From Bradyrhizobium sp. in8p8 (GTDB lineage: Bacteria; Pseudomonadota; Alphaproteobacteria; Rhizobiales; Xanthobacteraceae), in NCBI RefSeq assembly GCF_000426845.1, contig NZ_AUGD01000012.1, positions 124,001 to 188,000 of the forward strand: a stretch of 64,000 nucleotides of DNA, in the 5' to 3' direction. Under the pieces are notes generated by a model. That model ran no database searches, was not told where the DNA came from, and saw nothing but the letters and a program-made list of their open reading frames with translations. Positions 16,886-25,991 of the stretch are shown here, one piece after another; position 1 is the stretch's first letter; each line of letters starts with the position of its first letter. The translations under genes and the position numbers were made by a program.

Positions 16886-18100
16886 ATGGCAGAGCGCTTC
16901 GACCGGATCTGGCACAATGCACGGCTCGCCACGATGCGGGCCGACCGTCCCGATCTCGGCGAGATCCAGCTTGGTGTGATCGCAGCGCTCAGTGGCCGGA
17001 TCGTCTATGCCGGAGCGCAGGCCGATTTTCCGGCGGACGCCGATGCGATTGAGCGGATCGACTGCGACGGACGCTGGATCACCCCCGGCCTCATCGACTG
17101 CCACACTCATCTCGTCTACGGCGGCAACCGCGCGCACGAATTCGAGTTGCGCCTGAAGGGCGCGAGCTATGAGGAGGTCGCGCGCGCCGGCGGCGGGATC
17201 GTGTCGACCGTGGCCGCGACGCGCAGGGCGAGCGAGGCGGACCTCATCGCGAGCGCGTTGCCGCGGCTCGATGCGCTGATCGCCGAGGGCGTCACCACGA
17301 TCGAAATCAAGTCCGGCTATGGTCTCGACACTGAAACCGAGATGCGCCAGCTCGCCGCCGCGCGCAACCTCGGCCGTCAGCGTCCGGTTGCGATCCGTAC
17401 CTCCTTTCTCGGTGCACATGCGCTACCGGTCGAGGCTGATGGCGACAAAAACCGTTACATCGACCTTGTCTGCAAGGAGATGCTGCCGGCGGTGGCAAGG
17501 ACTGGACTTGCCGATGCTGTCGATGCGTTCATGGAAGGCATCGCGTTCTCCGCCGAGCAGACCGCTCGGGTGTTCGAGACGGCGAGGGGACTTGGACTAC
17601 CAGTCAAGCTCCATGCCGACCAGCTGTCGAATCTTGGCGGTGCCGCACTCGCCGCGAAGTTCTCGGCGCTCTCGGCTGATCATCTGGAGCACACCGACGA
17701 AGCCGGCGCTGCCGCAATGGCGAGATCTGGAACGGTGGCCGTGCTGTTGCCTGGTGCGTTCTACTTCATCCGCGAGACGCAGAAACCGCCGGTCGAGACG
17801 TTTCGCGAGGCCGGCGTCCACATGGCGTTAGCGACCGACTGCAATCCCGGCAGCTCGCCGCTGACCTCGCTGCTGCTCGCGATGAACATGGGCGCGACGC
17901 TGTTCCGGATGACGGTCGCCGAATGCATCATCGGCGTCACCCGTGAAGGCGCACGGGCACTCGGCGTGGTCGATGAAACCGGCACGCTTGAAGCAGGCAA
18001 ATGGTGTGACCTTGCGATCTGGGACATCGAGCGCCCGGCCGAGCTGGTCTATCGCATCGGCTTCAATCCGTTGCATCGCCGGGTCTGGAGGGGACAGTGA
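16886..18100 (+). CDS. hutI: HutI, imidazolonepropionase
   Basis: 404 residues, close to the family norm. Metal ligands occur in IDCHTHLVYGG, FLGAHALP, KLHADQLSN and ATDCNPGSSP. It hydrolyses 4-imidazolone-5-propanoate to formiminoglutamate. GAAGGGA lies 9 bp upstream of the ATG. The stop overlaps the GTG start of hutH by three bases, indicating coupled translation in a hutI-hutH-hutU operon. Confidence 0.96.
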   Translation: MAERFDRIWHNARLATMRADRPDLGEIQLGVIAALSGRIVYAGAQADFPADADAIERIDCDGRWITPGLIDCHTHLVYGGNRAHEFELRLKGASYEEVARAGGGIVSTVAATRRASEADLIASALPRLDALIAEGVTTIEIKSGYGLDTETEMRQLAAARNLGRQRPVAIRTSFLGAHALPVEADGDKNRYIDLVCKEMLPAVARTGLADAVDAFMEGIAFSAEQTARVFETARGLGLPVKLHADQLSNLGGAALAAKFSALSADHLEHTDEAGAAAMARSGTVAVLLPGAFYFIRETQKPPVETFREAGVHMALATDCNPGSSPLTSLLLAMNMGATLFRMTVAECIIGVTREGARALGVVDETGTLEAGKWCDLAIWDIERPAELVYRIGFNPLHRRVWRGQ

Positions 18101-19656
18101 CGGAGCAGAACGCAGCGATCGTCGTCACCCCAGGAACGGTCGGTCTTGATGACCTCGCGTGTGTGCTCGAAGGTGCGCCCGTTGTGCTCGATGCCTCGTT
18201 CTGGCCGCGCGTGGAGGCCGCGGCGGAAATTGTCGCGAAGGCGGCGCGAGCTGACACGCCGGTCTACGGCATCAACACAGGCTTTGGGAAGCTGGCGTCG
18301 AAGCGCATTCCGCCCGATCAGACTGCACGGCTCCAGCGCAACCTGATCCTCTCGCATTGCTGCGGTGTCGGCCAGCCGACACCCGAGCCGATTGTTCGCC
18401 TGATGATGGCGCTGAAGATCGTCTCGCTGGGTCGCGGCGCCTCCGGCGTTCGCCGCGAGGTGATCAAGCAGCTGCAGGACATGTTGGCGCAGGCCGTCCA
18501 TCCGCTGGTGCCGCAGCAGGGCTCCGTCGGTGCCTCTGGAGATCTTGCACCGCTGGCGCACATGGCGGCCGTGATGATCGGGGAAGGGCAGGCGATCGTC
18601 GACGGGAAAACCGTATCCGGCGCCGAGGCCCTCAAGCGCGCGGGCCTCACGCCGCTGACGCTTGGTCCCAAGGAAGGCCTCGCGCTGATCAACGGCACGC
18701 AGTTCTCGACGGCTTATGCCGTCTCAGGCGTGCTGCGCGCGTTTCGCCTGGCGCGCGCGGCTCTCGTGACCGGTGCATTGTCGGTGGACGCGGCCATGGC
18801 CTCGACGGCGCCGTTCCGCCCCGAGATCCAGGCATTGCGGGGCCATGCCGGGCAGATCGCGGCGGCCGCGACGCTGGTCGCGTTGCTCGACGGCAGCGAC
18901 ATCCGCCTGTCTCACCTCGAAGGTGACGAGCGCGTGCAGGATCCCTATTGCCTGCGCTGTCAGCCACAGGTTGCCGGCGCAGCGCTCGATCTGATCACGC
19001 AAGCCGCGCGCACGCTGATCGTTGAGGCCAATGCAGTCACCGACAATCCGCTCGTCCTGGTCGAGACCGGCGAGATCGTCTCCGGCGGTAACTTCCACGC
19101 CGAGCCGGTGGCCTTTGCTGCCGATGCGATCGCGCTGGCTCTGTCCGAGATCGGCGCGATCAGCGAGCGGCGCATCGCGACGTTGGTCGATCCCGCGCTC
19201 AATTTCGGCTTGCCACCGTTCCTTACCCCCGATCCCGGCCTCAATTCCGGATTCATGATCGCCGAAGTCACCGCCGCGGCGCTCTATGCCGAGAACAAGC
19301 AGCGCGCGCTCGCCTGCTCTATCGACTCGACGCCAACCAGCGCCAATCAGGAGGACCATGTCTCGATGGCCGCGCATGCCGCGCGGCGGCTGTCCGACAT
19401 GGCCGACAATCTCGCCGCCATCCTCGGCATCGAGTTCCTGGTCGCAGCCCAAGGCATCACGCTGCGCGCGCCGCATGCGACCAGCAGCCCGCTGGCTGCC
19501 GTTATGACTGCATTGCGCGAGCAGGTGCCCGCACTCGGTGCTGACCGCTACATGGCCGGCGATCTTGCCAGGGCCGCCGCATTGATCGAAGCCGACGCTC
19601 TCCCGGCCATTGCGATCACCACACTTCCATCCGATCCGTTTCCGAGACTCGATTAA
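18097..19656 (+). CDS. hutH: HutH, histidine ammonia-lyase
   Basis: 519 residues with a GTG start. The autocatalytic MIO-forming Ala146-Ser147-Gly148 lies in GSVGASGDLAPLAH, with the YGINTGFGKL substrate loop near residue 57 and the QEDHVSM motif near 420. It deaminates L-histidine to urocanate, the inducer expected for HutC. Nine bases separate it from hutU. Confidence 0.97.
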   Translation: MTEQNAAIVVTPGTVGLDDLACVLEGAPVVLDASFWPRVEAAAEIVAKAARADTPVYGINTGFGKLASKRIPPDQTARLQRNLILSHCCGVGQPTPEPIVRLMMALKIVSLGRGASGVRREVIKQLQDMLAQAVHPLVPQQGSVGASGDLAPLAHMAAVMIGEGQAIVDGKTVSGAEALKRAGLTPLTLGPKEGLALINGTQFSTAYAVSGVLRAFRLARAALVTGALSVDAAMASTAPFRPEIQALRGHAGQIAAAATLVALLDGSDIRLSHLEGDERVQDPYCLRCQPQVAGAALDLITQAARTLIVEANAVTDNPLVLVETGEIVSGGNFHAEPVAFAADAIALALSEIGAISERRIATLVDPALNFGLPPFLTPDPGLNSGFMIAEVTAAALYAENKQRALACSIDSTPTSANQEDHVSMAAHAARRLSDMADNLAAILGIEFLVAAQGITLRAPHATSSPLAAVMTALREQVPALGADRYMAGDLARAAALIEADALPAIAITTLPSDPFPRLD

Positions 19657-19665
19657 GAGGTCTGC

Positions 19666-21336
19666 ATGAACCGCCGACTGGATAATGACCGCACCATTCG
19701 TGCCCCCCGCGGCAGCGAGATCAGTGCCAAGAGCTGGCTCACGGAAGCGCCGTTGCGCATGCTGATGAACAATCTCGATCCTGATGTCGCGGAGCGCCCG
19801 AGCGAACTCGTGGTCTATGGCGGCATCGGCCGCGCCGCACGCGACTGGGAGAGTTTCGACCGGATCGCGGCGGCTCTGCGCAAGCTCGAAGCGGACCAGA
19901 CGCTGCTGGTCCAGTCCGGCAAGCCGGTCGGCGTGTTCCGTACCCATGCCGACGCCCCCCGCGTGCTGATCGCGAATTCGAACATCGTGCCGCATTGGGC
20001 AACGCTCGATCATTTCAATGAGCTCGATCGCAAGGGCCTGATGATGTACGGCCAGATGACCGCGGGCTCCTGGATCTATATCGGCAGCCAGGGCATCGTG
20101 CAGGGCACCTACGAGACCTTCGTCGAGGTCGGCCGTCGCCACTATGGCGGCAGCCTCGCCGGCAAATGGATTCTCACCGCCGGCTTAGGCGGCATGGGCG
20201 GTGCACAGCCGCTGGCAGCAACCATGGCCGGTGCTTCGATGCTCGCGGTCGAATGCCAGCCGAGCCGCATCGAGATGCGCTTGCGCACCGGCTATCTCGA
20301 TCGCCAGGCCGCGAGCCTCGACGAGGCGCTCGCGATCATGGCGGATTCGGCGAAGACGATGAAGGCGGTATCGGTCGGCCTGCTCGGCAACGCAGCGGAG
20401 ATCTTTCCGGAACTCGTGCGCCGCGGCGTCAAGCCCGACATCGTCACCGACCAGACCAGCGCACACGATCCGATCAACGGATATTTGCCGAAGGGCTGGA
20501 CGCTGGCGGAGTGGGAAGCAAAGCGCGCTTCCGATCCCAAGGGAGTCGAACGCGCATCGAAGACCTCGATGGTCGAGCACGTCCAGGCCATGCTGGATTT
20601 CCACGCGCTGGGCATCCCGACACTCGACTACGGCAACAACATCCGCCAGATGGCGCAGGACATGGGCCTGAAGAACGCCTTCGATTTCCCAGGCTTCGTC
20701 CCCGCCTATATCCGCCCCTTGTTCTGTCGTGGCGTCGGGCCGTTCCGCTGGGCCGCGCTTTCAGGGGATCCAGAGGACATCTTCAGGACCGATGCCAAGG
20801 TCAAGGAGCTGATGCCGGACGACAAGCATCTGCACAATTGGCTCGATATGGCCAAGCAACGCATCAAGTTCCAGGGCCTGCCTGCGCGCATCTGCTGGGT
20901 CGGTCTTGGCGATCGTCATCGCCTGGGCCTTGCCTTCAACGAGATGGTGGCGCGCGGCGAACTGAAAGCGCCCATCGTGATCGGCCGCGATCATCTCGAC
21001 AGCGGCTCGGTGGCGAGCCCCAACCGCGAGACCGAGGCGATGAAGGACGGATCGGACGCGGTGTCCGACTGGCCGCTGCTCAACGCCTTGCTCAATTGCG
21101 CCAGCGGCGCGACCTGGGTCTCGCTGCATCATGGCGGCGGCGTCGGCATTGGTTATTCCCAGCACGCCGGCATGGTGATCGTTGCCGACGGTACGCCGGA
21201 AGCGGCAGAGCGGATCGAGCGCGTGCTCTGGAACGATCCCGCCAGTGGCGTCATGCGGCATGCCGACGCCGGTTACGACATCGCGATCGACTGCGCCCGC
21301 GACAAGGGGCTCGATCTGCCGAGCATGGCGAGCTAG
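19666..21336 (+). CDS. hutU: HutU, urocanate hydratase
   Basis: 556 residues, full length. NAD-binding and catalytic regions are recognisable: YGGIGRAARDWESFD, GLGGMGGAQPLA, CQPSRIEMR and LLNCASGATWVS. It hydrates urocanate to 4-imidazolone-5-propanoate. Last gene of the rightward hut operon; its stop is five bases from the stop of the convergent TetR gene. Confidence 0.97.
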   Translation: MNRRLDNDRTIRAPRGSEISAKSWLTEAPLRMLMNNLDPDVAERPSELVVYGGIGRAARDWESFDRIAAALRKLEADQTLLVQSGKPVGVFRTHADAPRVLIANSNIVPHWATLDHFNELDRKGLMMYGQMTAGSWIYIGSQGIVQGTYETFVEVGRRHYGGSLAGKWILTAGLGGMGGAQPLAATMAGASMLAVECQPSRIEMRLRTGYLDRQAASLDEALAIMADSAKTMKAVSVGLLGNAAEIFPELVRRGVKPDIVTDQTSAHDPINGYLPKGWTLAEWEAKRASDPKGVERASKTSMVEHVQAMLDFHALGIPTLDYGNNIRQMAQDMGLKNAFDFPGFVPAYIRPLFCRGVGPFRWAALSGDPEDIFRTDAKVKELMPDDKHLHNWLDMAKQRIKFQGLPARICWVGLGDRHRLGLAFNEMVARGELKAPIVIGRDHLDSGSVASPNRETEAMKDGSDAVSDWPLLNALLNCASGATWVSLHHGGGVGIGYSQHAGMVIVADGTPEAAERIERVLWNDPASGVMRHADAGYDIAIDCARDKGLDLPSMAS

Positions 21337-21341
21337 CGGCC

Positions 21342-22049
21342 TCAGTCGCTTTCCAGGAGCCTTGGCATCGTCGTCTTGGCGCCGTCCATGAAAGTCCGGA
21401 CCGCGTCGCGGACAATGGCGTCGAGGTCGGATGGAATTGGCGTCGCGTAGATGAACTTGCGAATGGCGAGATAGAAGATGCGGCCGTGCAGGCCCCAGAA
21501 CAGCTCGGTCTCGCGCTCGCTCAAGGCGTGAACCTCTGTCCCGGGCAGCTTCAGCTCATGACGCAGCTCGGCCGCCGCCGGCTCGATGATCTCGCGGCGG
21601 ACGATGTCGAGATAGCGGCTGGTGATGCCGAACGACTTCATGCCGGAGAACACGAAGATCCGTACCCAGTTATATTCGAACACGCGGTCGACATAGTCGA
21701 GATAGAAACGCGTGAGCCGGGCCTCCAGCGGCAGGGCCCGCTCGCGGATCATGGGACCCCAGTCGGGTGACCAGCGGCTGAGATAAACCTCCTGATAGAC
21801 TCGCTCGATCAGCGCCTCCTTGCTCGGGAAGTGCCGGTAGATTGCCGAATGTGTGATGCCCATCCGCTTGGCGAGCTCACGTGTCTGGCCTTCGAAGCCG
21901 TGCTCGGCGAAGAAACGGATCGCCTCCTCGACGATCGCACGCTCGCGATCTGCCGCACGCATGTTGCGGCGCTTTGGCGCAGACTTGCTGCCTGCCTCGG
22001 TCCGCTTGCGGACCGGTCGTTTCGCGGTTCTCTGCGCTTTTCGGGCCAT
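21342..22049 (-). CDS. TetR/AcrR-family regulator
   Basis: 235 residues from ATG 22049 (an extension to 22115 would run into the probable operator). A basic N-terminal tail precedes the helix-turn-helix (EEAIRFFAEHGFEGQTRELAKRMGITHSAIYRHFPSKEAL). It is divergent from the molybdenum-hydroxylase and importer genes, and two similar inverted repeats lie in the shared promoter region, so it probably represses that operon and itself. Ligand unknown. Confidence 0.88.
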   Translation of the reverse strand: MARKAQRTAKRPVRKRTEAGSKSAPKRRNMRAADRERAIVEEAIRFFAEHGFEGQTRELAKRMGITHSAIYRHFPSKEALIERVYQEVYLSRWSPDWGPMIRERALPLEARLTRFYLDYVDRVFEYNWVRIFVFSGMKSFGITSRYLDIVRREIIEPAAAELRHELKLPGTEVHALSERETELFWGLHGRIFYLAIRKFIYATPIPSDLDAIVRDAVRTFMDGAKTTMPRLLESD

Positions 22050-22100
22050 TTCGTCGATGAATCGCACGTATCGAGTCCTTCTTAGCCCAAGGTGCATTTG

Positions 22101-22114
22101 TGACCAAATGGTCA
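22101..22114. promoter_or_regulatory. Candidate TetR operator 1
   Basis: Inverted repeat TGACCA-AA-TGGTCA, 52 bp upstream of the TetR start, sharing the ACCA-NN-TGGT core with a second site 54 bp away. The spacing is about five helical turns, which would put both on one face of the DNA. Inferred from sequence symmetry only. Confidence 0.5.
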
Positions 22115-22156
22115 TTTCCTATTGACCGATCCTGGGCGGCGTGTCAGGATTTTGAG

Positions 22157-22166
22157 ACCAGATGGT
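22157..22166. promoter_or_regulatory. Candidate TetR operator 2
   Basis: Inverted repeat ACCA-GA-TGGT, 52 bp upstream of the hydroxylase GTG start, with the same core and spacer length as the site at 22101-22114. Weaker flanks than site 1. Confidence 0.45.
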
Positions 22167-22217
22167 TACAAATCTGACGTCCCGGCTGATGAGCCGACGG
22201 ATCTCGAGGAAACGGCA

Positions 22218-23078
22218 GTGAAGGCGAGGGCTTTCAGCTATTTTCGTGCTGCGACCATCGATCAGGCGCTGGACGCTCACGCGCGCGCAGGGGACGATGC
22301 TCGCTTCATTGCCGGCGGCCAGAGCCTCGTGCCGGCGCTTTCGCTTCGGCTGCAGGCGCCGCGGCTCTTGATCGACATCACCCACATCGACGAGCTTCGC
22401 GGCGTCAGGCGCGAAGGCGGTTACCTGCGCATCGGCGCGCTGACACGTCATTGCGAGATGCTGACTGAGGCGTCGATCGCCGAGTCCGCCCCGCTCTTGC
22501 ACGTGGCGGCGCCGTTCGTCGCCCATCCCGCGATCCGCAACCGCGGCACTATTGGCGGCAGCGTTGCGCTCGCCGACCCCGCTTCTGAATTTCCGGCGAT
22601 GACGCTGGCGCTGGACGCCGAGATCGAGATCGTCGGTCCCTCAGGTCGCCGCCGCGTCAAGGCCGATGATTTCTTCATCGACCTGTTCGAGACGGCGCTG
22701 CAACCCGGAGAGCTGATTGCGGCGATCCACGTTCCACTGTTCAGGGCCGATCAGCGCTTTGCGTTCGATGAGCTGGCGCGGCGGCGCGGAGACTACGCGC
22801 TGGTCGGTTGCGGGATCATGGCGACGTGTCAGGGCAGCCGCATCGAGGACATCCGCATCTCGTTCTTTTCCGTTGGAAATACGCCGACACGGGTGAAGGG
22901 GGCTGAACGCGCCCTGATCGGCGCGCGTCTCGATGTTGAGCGTATCGCGGCCGCGCAACGAGCGCTCGAATGCGATCTCGCCCCGCCCGAGGGTGACGAG
23001 GTGCCGCCGGCCATGCGGCTGCATCTTGCCCGCGTGCTGCTTGGCCGCCTACTCGGACGTCTTGGAGAGGGCGCATGA
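22218..23078 (+). CDS. Molybdenum hydroxylase, FAD-binding medium subunit (CoxM/CutM type)
   Basis: 286 residues from GTG 22218, preceded by GAGGA seven bases upstream; a longer frame from 22122 would cover the operator region and is not preferred. FAD-binding motifs IAGGQSLVPAL and RNRGTIGGSVALADPASE are present. It carries electrons from the 2Fe-2S subunit. The stop overlaps the next gene by four bases. Confidence 0.9.
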   Translation: MKARAFSYFRAATIDQALDAHARAGDDARFIAGGQSLVPALSLRLQAPRLLIDITHIDELRGVRREGGYLRIGALTRHCEMLTEASIAESAPLLHVAAPFVAHPAIRNRGTIGGSVALADPASEFPAMTLALDAEIEIVGPSGRRRVKADDFFIDLFETALQPGELIAAIHVPLFRADQRFAFDELARRRGDYALVGCGIMATCQGSRIEDIRISFFSVGNTPTRVKGAERALIGARLDVERIAAAQRALECDLAPPEGDEVPPAMRLHLARVLLGRLLGRLGEGA

Positions 23079-23596
23079 GCGGCTTCGACGAGACCCTGTT
23101 GGGTGAGGCCGACGAGACAGTGCGGGTGCGTTTCGTCGTCAACGGCCGCAAGGTCGCCTGCGAGGTCGCGCCGCGCGAGACGCTGGTCGACTGCCTGCGC
23201 GAAAAGCTCGAGCTGACGGGCACGCATGCCGGCTGCGAGATGGGCGCCTGCGGTGCCTGCCTGATCCAGCTCGACGGCCGCGCCGTGCATTCCTGCCTTA
23301 TCTTCGCGGTGCAGGCCGACGGCGCCAGGATCGATACAATCGAGGGGCTGTCGGAGAGCGGCGTGATTGCGGACCTCCAGGCCGAATTCCACCGCCGAAA
23401 CGCGCTGCAATGCGGCTTCTGCACGCCGGGTATGCTGGTCAATGCGGAAGAACTGCTGTCGCTTGTGGCGCAGCCGAGCCGCGAGCAGATCCGCGATGCG
23501 TTGTCGGGCAATTATTGTCGCTGCACAGGCTATGAGGCGATCATCGACGCCATCTACGCGGTGGCCAAAGCGCGCTCCGGCGGAGTCACCACATGA
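23075..23596 (+). CDS. Molybdenum hydroxylase, 2Fe-2S small subunit (CoxS type)
   Basis: 173 residues. The plant-type cluster motif CEMGACGACLI and the second cluster motifs CGFCTPGM and CRCTGYE are complete, so both 2Fe-2S clusters should form. It overlaps both flanking subunit genes by four bases. Stoichiometric co-translation of the trimer subunits is expected. Confidence 0.95.
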   Translation: MSGFDETLLGEADETVRVRFVVNGRKVACEVAPRETLVDCLREKLELTGTHAGCEMGACGACLIQLDGRAVHSCLIFAVQADGARIDTIEGLSESGVIADLQAEFHRRNALQCGFCTPGMLVNAEELLSLVAQPSREQIRDALSGNYCRCTGYEAIIDAIYAVAKARSGGVTT

Positions 23597-25968
23597 GCGC
23601 GCCTCTGATTTCGCTCGACCGGCCCAATTCCTATATCGGCCGTTCCCTGCCGCGGCCGAATGCCAAACGCCTGCTTGCCGGGCGAGGCCGGTATGTCAGC
23701 GATCTCCATCTGCCACGCATGCTCCATGCTGCGTTTCTGCGTAGTCCGCATGCCCATGCGAAGATCGTTTCGATCAATACCGACGCAGCGCGCGCGGTCG
23801 AAGGTGTGCATCTCGTCGCGACGGGGCCGGATCTCGCAAAGATCTGCACGCCCTGGATCGGCACGCTCGACCATTTCAAGGGCATGACCTCTTCACCGCA
23901 ATTGCCGCTGCCGCTGGATCGCGTGGTCTGGTCCGGGCAGGCGGTGGTCGCCGTCGTCGCTGAAAGTCGCGCGATCGCGGAAGATGCGCTCGAGCTGATC
24001 GAGGTCAACTACGAGGAGCTTCCCGTCGTCGTCGATGTCGACGGCGCGCGTGAGGTCGGCAGCCCCTTGGTCAATCCGGGCAGTGCCAATAACGTTTGCT
24101 TCCGCAGCCAGCTTGATAACGGCGCTGTCGACGACGCGTTTGCGAAAGCCTCCCATGTGGTGGAGGAGGAGTTCTCCTTCGGCCGCCATACAGCGGTGAC
24201 GCTCGAGCCGCGCGCCATCGTCGCCGACTACGATCCGGCAGCCGGCATGCTGACCGTGCATCATGCGACGCAAACGCCATACCAATTCCAGGACCTCTAC
24301 TCGCGGCACTACGGCATTCCCGAGGCCCGCGTTCGCGTGATCGCGACCGACATTGGCGGCTCCTTCGGGATGAAGCTGCACGTCTATCATGAGGACATGG
24401 CGGTGGTCGGGCTCTCGATCCTGCTGGGACGGCCTGTCAAGTATGTCGCCGACCGTATCGAATCCTTCGTCTCCGATATCCACGCCCGCGACCACCGCGT
24501 CCGCGCGCGCATGGCGCTGGACGCCAGGGGCGGGATTCTCGCAATGGACGTTGTGGATCTGACCGCGATCGGCGCTTTCTCGACCTATCCGCGCACCAGC
24601 GTGGTCGAGGGCAACCAGGTGATCCGCCTGATCGGCGCGCCCTATTGCTTCAGGAACTACCGCGCCACGCTGGAGGTGATCTTTCAGAACAAGGTGCAGA
24701 CCAGTCAGTACCGCGCCGTCGGCCATCCCATTGCCTGTGCCGTCACCGAGCGGCTGCTCGACATGGCGGCAAGCAAGGTCGGCCTAGATCCCTTCGCCAT
24801 ACGCGCGCAGAATGTCATTGCCGACGATGCCTATCCGCATACCTCGCCGACCGGCTACCGTTTCGAGGCGCTGTCGCATCAGGCCTGCCTCAAGCGCCTG
24901 CATGAGATCATGGACTATGACTCGCTGCGAGCCGAGCAGGCGGACTTGCGCAAGCGCGGCGTCTATCGCGGCATCGGCATTGCCACGTTCGTCGAGATCA
25001 CCAATCCCAGCCCGGCATTCTATGGGGTTGGCGGCGCCCGCATCTCCTCTCAGGATGGCGCGATCGTCAGCCTGACGCCGTCAGGTGAGGTGCGTTGCCT
25101 GATCTCGGTCACCGAGCAGGGGCAGGGCACCGAGTCGATCATCGGCCAGATTGTGGCCGATCAGCTCGGCCTCGCGCAGGAGCGCATCAAGGTCATCACG
25201 GGAGATACCGAGGTGACGCCGCATGGTGGTGCCACCTGGGCCTGCCGCGGTGCCGGCATCGGCGGGGAAACCGCGCTGCAGTCCGCCCGCGCGCTCAAGC
25301 GTAACATCCTGGAGATCGCGGCGCTCGTCCTGCAGGAGCAGCCGTCCGCGCTCGACATCGTCGATGGCGAGGTCGTGGACGCGTCGACCCGGAACCAGCG
25401 GATGCCGATCTCCGAGATCGCGCGCATCGTCTACTTCCGTTCTGATACGCTGCCACCCGGTACGCAGGCTCAGCTCACCGTCAGCCATCATTTCGCGCCG
25501 CAGGGCTATCCGTTCGCCTTCACGAACGGCATTCAGGGCTGCCTGCTCGACGTCGACGTCGAGACCGGCTTCGTCAAGCTTCTCAAGCATTTCATTGTCG
25601 AGGACTGCGGCCGTGTCATCAATCCGATGCTGGTGGACGAGCAGCTCCGCGGTGGCATCGTGCAGGGGCTCGGTGCAGCATTATTCGAGGAGTGCCGATA
25701 TAGCGAGACCGGCCAGCTCGTGAACGGCTCGCTCGCCGACTACCTCGTGCCGATGCCGATGGAGATGCCCGACATAGTCATCGCCCATGTCGAGACGCCG
25801 ACCGCCGACACCGAGCTCGGCGCAAAGGGTGTCGGCGAGGCCGGCACCGCAGCTGCGTCTGCCTGCGTGCTCAATGCCGTCAACGATGCACTCGCGCCGC
25901 TGGGCGCGACCATCAACTCCATCCCGATTACGCCCGCAAGAGTCCTAAAAGCCCTGAAGCGATTCTAG
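23593..25968 (+). CDS. Molybdenum hydroxylase, molybdopterin large subunit
   Basis: 791 residues of the xanthine-oxidase/CoxL family, with GGSFGMK (Moco contact), EQGQGTES, and the catalytic Glu in GAKGVGEAGT near the C-terminus. The active-site loop reads QYRAVGHP, not the AYRCSFR of form I CO dehydrogenase and not the AYRGAGR of form II, so it should not be called a CO dehydrogenase. The substrate is probably an organic compound delivered by the linked ABC importer; which one is not known. Confidence 0.88.
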   Translation: MSAPLISLDRPNSYIGRSLPRPNAKRLLAGRGRYVSDLHLPRMLHAAFLRSPHAHAKIVSINTDAARAVEGVHLVATGPDLAKICTPWIGTLDHFKGMTSSPQLPLPLDRVVWSGQAVVAVVAESRAIAEDALELIEVNYEELPVVVDVDGAREVGSPLVNPGSANNVCFRSQLDNGAVDDAFAKASHVVEEEFSFGRHTAVTLEPRAIVADYDPAAGMLTVHHATQTPYQFQDLYSRHYGIPEARVRVIATDIGGSFGMKLHVYHEDMAVVGLSILLGRPVKYVADRIESFVSDIHARDHRVRARMALDARGGILAMDVVDLTAIGAFSTYPRTSVVEGNQVIRLIGAPYCFRNYRATLEVIFQNKVQTSQYRAVGHPIACAVTERLLDMAASKVGLDPFAIRAQNVIADDAYPHTSPTGYRFEALSHQACLKRLHEIMDYDSLRAEQADLRKRGVYRGIGIATFVEITNPSPAFYGVGGARISSQDGAIVSLTPSGEVRCLISVTEQGQGTESIIGQIVADQLGLAQERIKVITGDTEVTPHGGATWACRGAGIGGETALQSARALKRNILEIAALVLQEQPSALDIVDGEVVDASTRNQRMPISEIARIVYFRSDTLPPGTQAQLTVSHHFAPQGYPFAFTNGIQGCLLDVDVETGFVKLLKHFIVEDCGRVINPMLVDEQLRGGIVQGLGAALFEECRYSETGQLVNGSLADYLVPMPMEMPDIVIAHVETPTADTELGAKGVGEAGTAAASACVLNAVNDALAPLGATINSIPITPARVLKALKRF

Positions 25969-25991
25969 AAAAAAGACAGTTGGAGGAGATC

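Noticed and set aside
18724..20142. 472-codon minus-strand frame opposite hutH and hutU
   Set aside because: Spans two well-supported genes and has antisense composition; a coding shadow.
23593..25968. CO dehydrogenase (CoxL) annotation
   Set aside because: The active-site loop QYRAVGHP matches neither form I nor form II; only a general molybdenum-hydroxylase call is justified.
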